64,000 bases of DNA from JBKPNJ01 sp963695705 (lineage in GTDB: Bacteria; Actinomycetota; Actinomycetes; Propionibacteriales; Nocardioidaceae), in assembly GCA_963695705.1 (NCBI GenBank), contig CAVOHB010000006.1, forward strand, positions 558,001 through 622,000, written 5' to 3'. Position numbers and translations under genes: made by a program. How positions within the stretch are numbered: the stretch's first letter is position 1; each line of letters starts with the position of its first letter. Positions 1 to 8,859 of this stretch are shown in pieces. The notes beneath the pieces were generated by a model, which saw only the letters and a list, made by a program, of their open reading frames with translations, searched no databases and had not been told where the DNA came from.

Positions 1-70
1 CATGCCGACTGTCGACGAGGCACTGGGCCCGCTGCTGGCCGACGGTCGGGCGATCGGCGACCCTCGATGA
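1..70 (+). CDS. C-terminal tail of an upstream gene (partial)
   Basis: A plus-strand frame is open from the left edge and stops at TGA 68-70. It reads MPTVDEALGPLLADGRAIGDPR from base 2. The composition fits a coding tail, and a ribosome-site-like GAGACGG follows just before the next ATG at 82. Too little is visible to name a product, and it could be non-coding. Confidence 0.35.
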   Translation, partial: MPTVDEALGPLLADGRAIGDPR

Positions 71-81
71 GACGGTGACAC

Positions 82-345
82 ATGGCCGTGACGAGAGCGC
101 CCGAGGTCTACGCCGACTTCCTGCTGCCCCATGTGACCCCGCACAGCCATCTCGTCGATGTCGGCTGCGGGTCCGGCGAGTTGTCGCCGGGCTCGCGGCG
201 TACGTCGGACGCGTCACCGGGATCGATCTCGACGATGCCGAGATCGAAGCCGCTCGACGAGAAGGCAGCCGGCTCGGCGTCGCCAACGCCGAGATCAGGC
301 GTGTACTCAAGCCGGGGGGGTGGCCGCGGTGGCGAGTGTCTAATA
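82..345 (+). pseudogene. Degenerate class I SAM-dependent methyltransferase
   Basis: The frame from ATG 82 begins like a class I methyltransferase and reaches the SAM-binding motif I (DVGCGSGEL). Homology then jumps frame at about 184 to GLAAYVGRVTGIDLDDAEI, the usual strand after motif I with its acidic residue. It then runs almost directly into RRVLKPGG, which in this family normally lies some 60 residues further on. So there is one frameshift, and the middle of the fold (motifs II and III) is missing. The C-terminal half is also absent, because the next gene begins from the other side at 360. This is a broken remnant. The motif I call is secure; the substrate cannot be told. Confidence 0.6.
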
Positions 346-359
346 CGGCGGTTCCCGCG

Positions 360-956
360 TCATCCACCCTCGACGACGAGGTCCGCAGCGTCGGCCGGTC
401 GCGCCATGCGCTCGTAGTAGTCCTCGGCGGCTGCCCAGCGTTCGATCCAGCCTGGGTCGTTCTCACCCCGCGCATGCAGCCTTCGTAGGCGAAGCTCTCG
501 GGGTGCGTCGACGAAGACGGTCAGATCCCAGTACGCGCGCAGCCGGGCCCGGAGCAGGTACACCCCCTCGACGATCACCACTCCGGCCGGGTTGACCTCC
601 ACCCAGCCACCGAGGGAGTTGCTCGGCCAGTCGTAACGCTGAAAGCTCGCGACCCGGCCGGCGCGCAGTGGTCGCAGCAGCTGGCTCTCCAGGCGCCGGT
701 GGTCGAAGTACCGCTCAAAGCCCTCGCGCGCCGTCCAGGAGCGCCAGTCACGTTCCTCCGGTCCGTAGAAGTCGTCCCCGTGCACGACGGTGACGTCGGG
801 ACGCTCCACGAGCAGAGCTTCCGCCAGCGTCGACTTGCCGGCGGCACCGAGACCGTCGATCCCCACCAGGGTCAGTGCCGCAGACTGCCGACTCGTCAGC
901 CGAGCAAGCACGGGCTGCAAGGCATCCGGGCTGGTGAACGGCCCGCTGGGGCTCAT
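360..956 (-). CDS. Uridine kinase-like P-loop nucleoside kinase
   Basis: About 198 aa. A P-loop (GIDGLGAAGKST) lies near residue 30, followed by HGDDFY, the Asp-containing substrate loop of uridine and phosphoribulokinase-type kinases. IVEGVYLLRARLRAYWDLTVFVD matches the conserved family strand, and RLHARGENDPGWIERW looks like the lid region. The family phosphorylates uridine or related small molecules with ATP or GTP in the cytoplasm. I chose ATG 954-956 because GGAGG lies nine bases upstream; the longer open frame to 1007 has no such site. It is divergent from the response regulator at 1040. The exact substrate is not readable from sequence, as actinobacteria carry several such kinases of unknown role. 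Confidence 0.8.
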   Translation of the reverse strand: MSPSGPFTSPDALQPVLARLTSRQSAALTLVGIDGLGAAGKSTLAEALLVERPDVTVVHGDDFYGPEERDWRSWTAREGFERYFDHRRLESQLLRPLRAGRVASFQRYDWPSNSLGGWVEVNPAGVVIVEGVYLLRARLRAYWDLTVFVDAPRELRLRRLHARGENDPGWIERWAAAEDYYERMARPADAADLVVEGG

Positions 957-1002
957 CGAACGCATCCTCCTTCCGCTGGCTGACCTTCGTGATCGTCGCA
1001 TC

Positions 1003-1019
1003 TTCATGTGGCGTTCATG
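1003..1019 (+). promoter_or_regulatory. Tandem TTCATG direct repeat, likely OmpR-type operator
   Basis: Two identical TTCATG hexamers (1003-1008 and 1014-1019) are spaced 11 bp start to start, one helical turn. They lie 21 bp ahead of the response regulator start. OmpR/PhoB-family regulators bind such direct repeats as head-to-tail dimers, so this is a likely autoregulatory site. That is inferred from position and spacing only. Confidence 0.45.
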
Positions 1020-1039
1020 ATCGCCGCCACAATGAGGAC

Positions 1040-1753
1040 ATGCGCATCCTGGTCGTGGAGGACGAGCCCAAGATGGGTGAGCTGTTGAGTCGCGGGCTGC
1101 GTGAGGAGGGTTTCTACGCCGAGGTCGCGACGACCGGGCAGCACGCGCTCTGGCTCGCCGAGACCGGCGACTGGGACGCCTTGGTGCTCGACCTCATGCT
1201 GCCGGACCACAGCGGTATCGAGGTGTGCCGCCGTCTGCGCGCCTCCCGCAACTGGGTGCCGGTCCTGGTGTTGACCGCACGAGCCGAGGTACCCACGCGG
1301 GTCGAGGGCCTGGACGCGGGGGCCGACGACTATCTGGTGAAGCCGTTCGCGTTCGCCGAGCTGCTCGCTCGGCTGCGTGCGCTGCTGCGCCGCGGGGAGA
1401 TCGAGCGCCCTGTCGTGCTGGAGGTTGCGGATCTTCGGCTCGACCCGGCGACAAGGCGCGTGTGGCGGGGCGAGCAGGAGGTGGTGCTCACGGCCAAGGA
1501 GTTCGATCTGCTGCATCTGTTCGTACGCCGTCCGGACCATGTTCTGACCCGGGATTGGCTCCTCGAGCATGCCTGGGACATCGCCTACGAGCGAGGCTCC
1601 AACGTCGTCGACGTCTGTGTCCGCTCGCTGAGGGACAAGGTCGACCGCCCCTTCGGATGCGAGACCTTGGAGACCGTGCGTGGTGTGGGATACCGCCTGC
1701 GGGCGACGAGTCGGGCGGCGAAGCCGGCCGGACGCCCGAAAGCGCGACGGTGA
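1040..1753 (+). CDS. OmpR/PhoB-family response regulator
   Basis: 237 aa. The N-terminal receiver opens MRILVVEDEPKMGELL and carries the phospho-acceptor Asp51 in VLDLMLPD, a Thr in VLVLTARAE and the conserved Lys in DYLVKPF. The C-terminal winged helix (about residues 135-225) has the family signature EFDLLHLFVRRPDHVLTRDWLLEHAWD, continuing into NVVDVCVRSLRDKVDRP and VRGVGYRLRA. ATG 1040 is chosen because it starts the receiver exactly and follows an AATGAGGACA ribosome site; the frame extends upstream but without homology. Its stop overlaps the kinase start (GTGA), so the two are translationally coupled. The stimulus is unknown. Confidence 0.93.
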   Translation: MRILVVEDEPKMGELLSRGLREEGFYAEVATTGQHALWLAETGDWDALVLDLMLPDHSGIEVCRRLRASRNWVPVLVLTARAEVPTRVEGLDAGADDYLVKPFAFAELLARLRALLRRGEIERPVVLEVADLRLDPATRRVWRGEQEVVLTAKEFDLLHLFVRRPDHVLTRDWLLEHAWDIAYERGSNVVDVCVRSLRDKVDRPFGCETLETVRGVGYRLRATSRAAKPAGRPKARR

Positions 1754-3156
1754 GCCGGCTGCCGATCCGGGTGCGCCTGGCGCTGGCGTTCGCGCTGGCG
1801 ATGGTGGCCCTGCTCGGCACAGCGGGCACGTTCCTGTATCTCAAGCTGGCGTCGGACCTGTCGCAGGCGCTCGACCAGGAACTTCGCCAGCGGGCCGAGG
1901 ACCTGGCTGTGCTCGTCCGTGATCCGGGTGCCCCGCTCGACGCGACCGCGAGCGCACCGCTGATCGAGTCCGGTGAGAGCTTCGCGCAGGTCGTCGATGG
2001 CCAGGGCAGGGTGCTGGACTCGACGGGCAGTCTCGGTTCCGACCCGCTGGTGACCAGAGCCGATGTCGCAGATGTCAGGCGGACAGGACCGGTGTTCGCA
2101 GACCGGCCAGCGGTCCCGGGTCTCGACGAGCCCGCCCGACTGCTCGAGATCCCGGTCCTGCGGCGCGGGCAGCCGGTCGTCCTCGTCGTCGGTGCCACGC
2201 TGGAGAACCGGGCCGAGACGCTGGCCAGGCTGCGCAACGAGCTGCTGCTCGGGGTACCGCTGACGGTGGCGGCCGCCTCCGTCGGCGGATACCTGTTGGC
2301 CGGCGCCGCTCTTCGTCCGGTGGAGGCGCTGCGTCGGAGGGCGGCCGCGATCTCGGCGCACTCACCCGGCCAGCGACTACCAGAGCTGACGGGTCGCGAT
2401 GAGCTCGCCGCGCTGAGCACGACGCTCAACGCCATGTTGTCGCGGCTCGAGAACGCGCTGGACCGCGAGCGCCGCTTCGTCGCCGATGCCAGTCACGAGC
2501 TGCGGACGCCGCTGGCCTTGCTGAAGACGGAGCTCGAGCTCGCCCTGCGCCACCCGCGGTCGGCCGCGGAGCTGCGCGCCGCCATCGAGTCCGCGGCGGA
2601 GGAGACGGACGGCCTGACCCGGCTGGCCGAGGACCTGCTGCTCATCGCCCAGTCCGAGCAGGAGCGGCTTCCGGTGTGCCCGGTACCCGTCGACGTACGA
2701 CAGGCGCTCGAGCGGAGCGCCGCCGGCCAGCAGCAGCGCGCGCGGGCGCAGGGTCGCCGAATCACCAGCCACTCCGACCCCGGGCTCACCGTTCTGGCCG
2801 ACCCCGGGCGCCTCGAGCAGGCATTGCGCAACCTGGTCGACAACGCGCTCGGACACGGCGCCGGGACGGTGCGGATTGAAGGAACCGGAGGCGTCGACAC
2901 CGTCGAGATCCATGTGAAGGACGCGGGCTCAGGATTCCCAGACGACTACCTCTCACACGTCTTCGAGAGGTTCAGCCGACCTCAGGCGTCGCGCAGCGGC
3001 GGCGGCACCGGGCTGGGGCTGTCGATCGTGGAGGCCATCGCCCGCGCGCACGGTGGCAGCGCCCACGCGGCCAACGGTCGCGACGGAGGAGCCGATATCT
3101 GGATCGTGCTCCCCGGGCCGCGGCCGAGTCATCCAGGAGCCGGGCCCGGCGGCTAG
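1750..3156 (+). CDS. HAMP-containing sensor histidine kinase
   Basis: 468 aa from GTG 1750, overlapping the regulator stop by four bases. TM1 is about residues 8-30, followed by an extracytoplasmic sensor of about 130 residues and a second TM (about 165-190). A HAMP linker comes next, then the H box DASHELRTPL with His249. The N box is NLVDNALGHG, followed by DAGSGFP (G1), FERFS (F) and GTGLGLSIV (G2). The kinase should phosphorylate Asp51 of the neighbour. Its sensor domain has no motif I recognise. The 3' end overlaps the convergent AAA ATPase gene by four bases. Confidence 0.92.
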   Translation: MSRLPIRVRLALAFALAMVALLGTAGTFLYLKLASDLSQALDQELRQRAEDLAVLVRDPGAPLDATASAPLIESGESFAQVVDGQGRVLDSTGSLGSDPLVTRADVADVRRTGPVFADRPAVPGLDEPARLLEIPVLRRGQPVVLVVGATLENRAETLARLRNELLLGVPLTVAAASVGGYLLAGAALRPVEALRRRAAAISAHSPGQRLPELTGRDELAALSTTLNAMLSRLENALDRERRFVADASHELRTPLALLKTELELALRHPRSAAELRAAIESAAEETDGLTRLAEDLLLIAQSEQERLPVCPVPVDVRQALERSAAGQQQRARAQGRRITSHSDPGLTVLADPGRLEQALRNLVDNALGHGAGTVRIEGTGGVDTVEIHVKDAGSGFPDDYLSHVFERFSRPQASRSGGGTGLGLSIVEAIARAHGGSAHAANGRDGGADIWIVLPGPRPSHPGAGPGG

Positions 3157-4623
3157 CCGGCTGTGTCCGCGCCGCCGAGCAGCACCCTGGTCATGGCGTT
3201 GCGTGTCTCGAGCAGCTCGTCGAGGGCGACGTTCAGGTCCGCCGTCGATACGGCCAGTGGTGCCTGCCCAGCGTCGTCCCGGGCCGCGGCGAGCAGAGCC
3301 GCCCGACGCATCAGTTCCTTGAGGAACGATGCCGTGACCCCCTCGGTACGTGTCAGGACCGTGTTCGAGTTCGCTGACGTCCACATCGAGCGTCCCGCGA
3401 TAGAGGTCGAACAGCCGTCGGCGCGCCTCGTGGTCCGGGAGATTGAGCTCAACCGCCTGGTCGACTCGACCGGGTCGGGCGGCCAACGCCGGCTCGAGCA
3501 GGTCGACGCGGTTCGTCGTCAGCACGAACACGACGTCGGCGTCCTCGGCTAGCCCGTCCATCTCGTTGAGCAGCTGGAACAGCATCGGGTGCTCGCCGGG
3601 GTGCATTCCCCGGTCCTCCGCGATCAGGTCGACGTCCTCGACGACGAGCATCGCCGGGGCCAGGGCCCTCGCCACCGAGCAGGCTTCGGCGATCAGGTGC
3701 AGCGTTCGGCCCGTCAGCTCGATCACGGTGGTCTCGGTGAGGCTGGAGATCAGGTAACGCACGGTGTGCGTCTTGCCGACGCCTGGCGGTCCATACAGCA
3801 GCAGGCCTCGTTTCAGATGCTGCCCAGCGGCCAGCAGCCGATGCTTGTGACGGGCCACCTCGACGACCTGTTGACGCACAGCGGTCAGTGTCTGGTCGGG
3901 CAGGATCAACTGGTCGGCGTCCATGACCGGTCGACGGTGAAACTGCAGCAGGGTCTCGCCGTGGCCGAAGATCTCGCCACCGAAAGACAGCACCTGCCCT
4001 CGGAACACGTTGTGCACGTTGGCCAGCGCTCTGACCTCGGCCGCGATGCGCAGCGCGAACTCGTTGTCGGAGCTCATGACCTGCACCGTCACCTGGGAAT
4101 GCTGTTCGCCGCCACGCAGCAACAGCGCCGCGCGTTGCTCGTCGACGGCGATCAGGTACAGCCCGCAGCGCACGCATGGGCGAACCTGGCCGTCTGGACC
4201 GCACGCCAGGTTGACGCGGGCCAGGTTGCCGGGCCTGAGCCCGTAGGCGTCAACTCCGCCGCCAATCATCTCCGCGAGTCCGAACTCGCGGTGCTGGAAA
4301 CCCACCACGCCCACCACCTGGTGGCTCACGGCGGGCTCGGCGAGCCACGCGTCCAAGCCGGTCTGGACGTTGACGTGCTCGTACTGCGGCCACAGCTCCT
4401 CGACCACAGCGCTCTCGCCACTGTCATCGCCGAGATGCTCACGCAACAACCCGGACAGGGTTTCGCCTTCCCCGGCCCGCGCGGCACCGATCAGGCCCCG
4501 CACCGCGCGACGGGCCAGCCTGCCGACGTCAGCAAGCTCCGGTCTGGGCTCGTCGACGGTCGAGACCGGCACTTCCCGCGGCAGAGGCGCGTACGACGTC
4601 CAACCGGCGGAGACCTTGGCCAT
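3153..4623 (-). CDS. AAA-family ATPase with a single-base frameshift near the C-terminus
   Basis: The N-terminal 240 residues resemble no domain I can name. They are followed by one AAA module: Walker A LLYGPPGVGKTH, Walker B MLVVEDVDLI, sensor 1 VFVLTTNRVDLLEPAL and arginine-finger region ARPGRVDQ. This is the layout of CDC48/FtsH-like remodelling ATPases, but no protease domain is present. At about base 3360 the frame breaks. Removing one C of the CC at 3359-3360 restores TEGVTASFLKELMRRAALLAA, the normal AAA lid, and a stop at 3153. Read literally, the frame runs on to 2953 with an unrelated tail. It lies six bases downstream of the ligase at 4630 and is probably co-transcribed. A sequence error and a real C-terminal truncation are both possible. 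Confidence 0.75.
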
Positions 4624-4629
4624 GGTGGA

Positions 4630-6015
4630 TCAGTGCGCCCAGCGCAGCGCGTCGGCGATCTCCCCGTCGCTGGCGTCGGCGAACAGCTCGATCTCGCTGC
4701 GTCGCAGGGCCAGCAACGACGCCACCAGCTCCGGTCCGAATGCCGCGGTGACGGCTTCGTCGGCCGCGAAGGCCTCGACCGCGTCGTCGAGCCTCGTCGG
4801 GAGTCGCGCGATCCCGCGTTCGGCCAGGGTCTCCTCGCCCAATGCCGCCGGGTCGACATCGACCGGGTCGGGCAGCGTGGCATCCTCGTCCAGTCCGGCC
4901 GATCCGGCGGCCAGCAACGCCGCCAGCAACAGGTAGGGGTTGGCCAGCAGGTCGAAGCACTTGAACTCGACGTTGGCGGCCCACGGGCCGCTGCCCGCGG
5001 AGCCGGTGACCATCCGCATCGCGGCTTCTCGGTTCTCCAGCCCCCAGGCAGCGTAGGCACCCGCCCAGTGCGACGGCAGCAGGCGCAGGTAGCTCGCGGG
5101 GCTCGGACAACCGATCGCGAGCAGCGCGGGCAGCCGGCTCAGGATGCCGCCACAGAACGCCTGGGCCGTGTCGGTGAGCCCGAACTCGCCGGTGCCCGCC
5201 GCCATCAGGTTCTGGCCGTCCCGCCACAGGCTCAGGTGAACATGCCCGCCGTTTCCCACGCCGGGCACGGCGACCTTGGGGGAGAACGAGGTACGCAGTC
5301 CGTGCTCCTGACCGACTGCCCGGATCGTCTGCCGTACGAGCACGGAGGTGTCGGCGGCCTCCACCGGCCCCTCGGCGGCGACCGAGACCTCCAGCTGGCC
5401 GGCGGCGTACTCGGGGTGGAACTGCTCGACCTTGACCCGCTGATCGAGCAACGCGCTGATGACGCCGCGGCAGTAGCTCGACCGCTCGATCAGCCGCGTC
5501 ATCCCGTAGCCGGGTCCACGCACACCGGGCACGAAGTCGTCGCCGTCGGCGGCGGAGATGACCCACTCGATCTCGAACGCCGACCTCACCGAGATGCCCG
5601 AGGCCGCCAGCTCGTCGGTGAGCCGGCGCAGCAACAGGCGCGAGCACTGCGGATGCGGGTCCCCGGACTGCTGGTAGCGGTCGGCCGGAGCCCAGGCCCA
5701 GCCGGGCTGGGCGACCAGTGGAATCGCCCGGCTCAGGTCGGCGATGACCCGGAGGTCCCCGACGGGCTCGACGCCGAGGCCCGCACCGGCGATGTGGTCG
5801 TCGAACCGGAACAGGTCGAAGCTGCTGGAGCTGCCGACTCCCCACGACGCCAGCGACGGCAGCCGATGCAGCGGCACCGTCTTGACCCTGGTGATCCCGC
5901 TGTTGTCGACGAACGTCGCCGCGACCCCGACGACTCCTCGACCACCCAGTGCATCCACCAGTCCGACAGCCTGCGCGCTGCGCCGTTCGCGCTCGGGAAG
6001 GTCCACCGCGATCAC
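4630..6015 (-). CDS. Glutamine synthetase-family ligase (gamma-glutamyl-amine synthetase type)
   Basis: 461 aa from a GTG start with GAAGG upstream. The glutamine synthetase metal and substrate motifs are in order: FEIEW, EQFHPEYAAGQLEVSV, GNGGHVHLSLW, LPSHWAGAYAAWGLENREAAMR and NVEFKCFDLLANPYL. The adenylylation-site Tyr region and the canonical NRSA segment of true GlnA are absent or altered (here ENREA). That is typical of PuuA/GlnA3/GlnA4-type enzymes, which ligate glutamate to an amine other than ammonia. It is divergent from an APC permease, with a PLP lyase and a FluG-type amidohydrolase beyond, which supports a catabolic rather than assimilatory role. The amine substrate cannot be told. 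Confidence 0.85.
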   Translation of the reverse strand: MIAVDLPERERRSAQAVGLVDALGGRGVVGVAATFVDNSGITRVKTVPLHRLPSLASWGVGSSSSFDLFRFDDHIAGAGLGVEPVGDLRVIADLSRAIPLVAQPGWAWAPADRYQQSGDPHPQCSRLLLRRLTDELAASGISVRSAFEIEWVISAADGDDFVPGVRGPGYGMTRLIERSSYCRGVISALLDQRVKVEQFHPEYAAGQLEVSVAAEGPVEAADTSVLVRQTIRAVGQEHGLRTSFSPKVAVPGVGNGGHVHLSLWRDGQNLMAAGTGEFGLTDTAQAFCGGILSRLPALLAIGCPSPASYLRLLPSHWAGAYAAWGLENREAAMRMVTGSAGSGPWAANVEFKCFDLLANPYLLLAALLAAGSAGLDEDATLPDPVDVDPAALGEETLAERGIARLPTRLDDAVEAFAADEAVTAAFGPELVASLLALRRSEIELFADASDGEIADALRWAH

Positions 6016-6174
6016 CTGCCTTCAGCAGAACCGTGCACTGGTCGTGTGCCCGGCCACAGTACGTGGCGGCATGTGCCGTGCCTCCAGTAGACACATAGCA
6101 GAGCTTGGATGCACAGTGAGACCTGCTCGGGGGACATCAGGGGCGTAGGCAGAGCGCGTTCATCGGGAGTCAAC

Positions 6175-7668
6175 ATGGCCGCACCTGAGCGGGACGTCGT
6201 TTCTTCAGAGCGCAGGTCGGGGCTGCGGCGTGGCCTGTCGGTCTGGCAGGCGGTGGGCATCTCCGTGGCGTTGATGGCGCCGAGCATGGCCGCGAACATC
6301 AACCCGCAGGGCACCGCCAGCCTGGTCGGACGGGCCACTCCGACGGCGTTCTTCCTGGCGGCCGTCGCGGTGCTGTTGATCGCGTACGTGTTCGTCCGCC
6401 TCTGTCAGTACTACCGGCATGCGGGCTCCGTCTACGTATTCGTCGGTTCGACGCTCGGCTCGCGGGCCGGTGCGGTCGCCGGGCTCGGCCTGATGGCGAC
6501 GTACGTGTTCTACGGGCTCGTCACCGCGTCGGCGGCCGGCATCTTCGGTGCCGCCTTCCTCGACGACACCGGCCTGTGGAAGGACCAACCGTGGTGGGCG
6601 GCCTTCCCGGTCGGCGCGGTCGCGCTGGCGCTGGCGCTGTTCTTCACGATACTGCCGGCGCGGAACGCGACCAGCACGCTGCTCACGGTCGAGGGGGTCA
6701 CGGTCCTGCTGATCCTGGTGATCGCCGGCATCGTGCTGGTCAAGCTGCTCGCCGGGACTGCCCCGGGCGATGCCGAGTTCACCCTCGACGTCTTCAAGGT
6801 CGAGCCTGGCACCCACAAGTCGGACCTCTTCCTCGGCATCGTGTTCGGCCTGTTGTCGTTTGCCGGGTTCGAGGCCGCGGCGACCCTGGGGGAGGAGGCC
6901 CGCAACCCGACCCGGGACATCCCACGGGCGATCCTCGGCACCGCGATCTTCGGCGGCATCTACTTCACCGTCGTCACCGCGATCGAGGTGATGGGCTTCG
7001 GCACCAGCCCGGCCGACCTCGAGCGATTCGTGGCATCGAGCGCACTGATGGGCGACCTGGGCAGCTCCTATGTGGACCCGTGGGTGGGTAACGTCATCGA
7101 CCTCGGGGCCAGCATCAGCGCGTTCGGCTGCTGCCTCGCCTGCGTGGTCGGAGCATCGAGGCTGCTGTTCGCACTCACCCGAGACGTTGCGCCTGGATCG
7201 CCGTTGGCGCGCACAGGGTCGAACGGGACACCGGCAGCGGCGGCAGGCGCCATCACCGGGCTCATCCTGGTGATCGCGCTTGTCGACGCGGTGCTCTTCG
7301 GAGCCAAGCCCTTCGACACGTTCTTCTGGAGCGGGACGATCGGGACTCTCATCCTGATCGTCGTCTATGTGCTGGCCACCATCGGATGCATCCGGCTCGT
7401 CTTCATCGACCGCCTGCTGCCGGTTCCGATGTGGCAGGTCGTCATCCCCCTCCTGGCGCTGGTGATCCTGGGATACACGCTCTACCGCAACGTGTGGCCC
7501 TACCCGGACGAGGGACCTCCCCGGTGGTTCCCGGTCGTCGCGTTCGGCTGGCTGGCGCTGGTGACCATCGTGATGATCGTCTCGCCCGGCCTGGCGCGAC
7601 GACTCAGTGCCGGGCTCGCCTCGGCGGACGCGGGCGACGGTGCCCGCGAAAACCGCCTCAATGCCTGA
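6175..7668 (+). CDS. APC-superfamily amino acid/polyamine permease
   Basis: 497 aa with about 12-14 hydrophobic segments. It opens GLRRGLSVWQAVGISVALMAPSMAANINPQG, the usual TM1 substrate-binding stretch of APC carriers. FAGFEAAATLGEEARNPTRDIPRAI matches TM6 and the following loop, which is highly characteristic of this family. ATG 6175 follows GGGAG, whereas upstream codons in the same frame have no ribosome site. The gene is divergent from the glutamine synthetase-like ligase and overlaps the next gene by eight bases (ATGCCTGA). It probably imports the amine or amino acid handled by the enzymes around it. Confidence 0.88.
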   Translation: MAAPERDVVSSERRSGLRRGLSVWQAVGISVALMAPSMAANINPQGTASLVGRATPTAFFLAAVAVLLIAYVFVRLCQYYRHAGSVYVFVGSTLGSRAGAVAGLGLMATYVFYGLVTASAAGIFGAAFLDDTGLWKDQPWWAAFPVGAVALALALFFTILPARNATSTLLTVEGVTVLLILVIAGIVLVKLLAGTAPGDAEFTLDVFKVEPGTHKSDLFLGIVFGLLSFAGFEAAATLGEEARNPTRDIPRAILGTAIFGGIYFTVVTAIEVMGFGTSPADLERFVASSALMGDLGSSYVDPWVGNVIDLGASISAFGCCLACVVGASRLLFALTRDVAPGSPLARTGSNGTPAAAAGAITGLILVIALVDAVLFGAKPFDTFFWSGTIGTLILIVVYVLATIGCIRLVFIDRLLPVPMWQVVIPLLALVILGYTLYRNVWPYPDEGPPRWFPVVAFGWLALVTIVMIVSPGLARRLSAGLASADAGDGARENRLNA

Positions 7669-8857
7669 GGGTCGCCGGGCGCGGGCCGCCCGCAACATGC
7701 CTCGAACGCGGCCCGTCGTTCCGCCGATCCACCACTCGGTGACGTACTTCCTCGACGACGACGCGTACAAGGACATCCAGGCCGGCGGGCTGGACGAGAT
7801 CTGGTACGGCCGCTTCCGCAACCCCACGGTGGATCTCACCGCCGACATGATCGCTGACCTCGAGTCGGCCGAGGCCGGGTTCATGACGTCGTCGGGCATG
7901 GGCGCGATCTCCACCGCTCTGCTGACCCTGCTGTCGGCAGGCGACCGCATCGTGGCGGCGAAGCAGGTCTACGGCGATACCCGGGACCTGCTGATTCGAG
8001 ACCTGCCGGCCTGGGGCTTCGACGTGCAGCAGGTGGACGCCCTGGATCTCGACGCCTGGCGCGAGGCAGTCGCCGCCGGCCCCACGACGGTGATGTACGT
8101 CGAGTCGATGACCAATCCCCAGCTCGAGCTCGCCGACCTGCCGGCGCTCGCCCGGATCGCGCGCGACCACGGCGCCCGGCTGGTCGTCGACAACACGTTC
8201 GCGACGCCGTACTGCCTCCAGCCATTGACGCATGGCGCCGACCTCGTAGTCCACTCGGCGACCAAGTTCCTCAACGGGCACTCCGACGTCATCGCCGGCG
8301 TCGTGGTGGGACCGTACGACCTCCTGCGCGAGGTGCAGCGGCGCGTCATCACGCTCGGAACCTGCCTGGACCCGCACGCCGCGTACCTGGTCTGGCGCGG
8401 GCTGCAGACGTTCGACCTGCGCATCAGTCGGTCCAACCAGACGGCCGCGGCCGTCGCGAAGGCACTGACCGGCCACGCGGACGTGACCGAGGTCCGCCAT
8501 GCGTCCCTGCTCGGCTCGGCGCAGGCGGACGTCGCGTCGCGCCTGTTGCGCCGCGACGCGGACGGCTCCCTGCGTGCCGGTGCATTGGTCGCCTTCACCG
8601 TCGCCGGCGGGGACGACCGCGCGCTGCAGGTGATGCGCAGACTCCGGGTGGCGTGTGAGGCGACCAGCCTCGGTGGGGTCGAGACACTGATCAGCACACC
8701 GTTCAACTCGTCCCATTTCTCGCTGTCCGCGCAGGAGCGACGGGAGGCCCGGATCGGCGACGGGATGCTGCGCCTGTCCTGTGGCGTGGAACCGGCGGCG
8801 GATATCATCGCCGACCTGTTCCAGGCGATCGACGCGACCAGTCAGGGCAGGGGATAG
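7661..8857 (+). CDS. Cys/Met-metabolism PLP-dependent enzyme (cystathionine/methionine gamma-lyase family)
   Basis: 398 aa from ATG 7661, inside the permease stop. Family landmarks: PPIHHSVTYF at the N-terminus; YGRFRNPTVDLTADMIADLE; SSGMGAIST; VYVESMTNPQLELADL; VVDNTFATPYCLQPLTHGADLVVHSATKFLNGHSDVIAG with the PLP-binding Lys; and LGGVETLISTPF near the end. The family catalyses gamma- or beta-elimination or replacement on sulfur amino acids. In this cluster it may act on a thiol- or amine-containing amino acid brought in by the permease; that is inference. Whether it is a lyase or a synthase cannot be decided from the motifs. Confidence 0.86.
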   Translation: MPEGRRARAARNMPRTRPVVPPIHHSVTYFLDDDAYKDIQAGGLDEIWYGRFRNPTVDLTADMIADLESAEAGFMTSSGMGAISTALLTLLSAGDRIVAAKQVYGDTRDLLIRDLPAWGFDVQQVDALDLDAWREAVAAGPTTVMYVESMTNPQLELADLPALARIARDHGARLVVDNTFATPYCLQPLTHGADLVVHSATKFLNGHSDVIAGVVVGPYDLLREVQRRVITLGTCLDPHAAYLVWRGLQTFDLRISRSNQTAAAVAKALTGHADVTEVRHASLLGSAQADVASRLLRRDADGSLRAGALVAFTVAGGDDRALQVMRRLRVACEATSLGGVETLISTPFNSSHFSLSAQERREARIGDGMLRLSCGVEPAADIIADLFQAIDATSQGRG

Positions 8858-8859
8858 GA

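Noticed and set aside
2953..3152. Extended C-terminus of the AAA ATPase frame, antisense to the kinase
   Set aside because: It is the product of the frameshift near 3360; the sequence has no AAA-like features and duplicates antisense kinase coding sequence.
3146..3163. CGGCTAGCCG palindrome at the convergent end of the kinase and AAA genes
   Set aside because: A ten-base palindrome within coding stop codons; expected by chance in GC-rich sequence.
3589..6090. Very long plus-strand open frame (over 800 codons)
   Set aside because: It is antisense to the AAA ATPase and glutamine synthetase-like genes, has low complexity and no recognisable domain; a normal shadow in high-GC DNA.
6205..7950. 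Long minus-strand open frame opposite the permease
   Set aside because: Its Arg/Asp/Gln-rich low-complexity translation is the antisense of the APC permease, which has clear family motifs.
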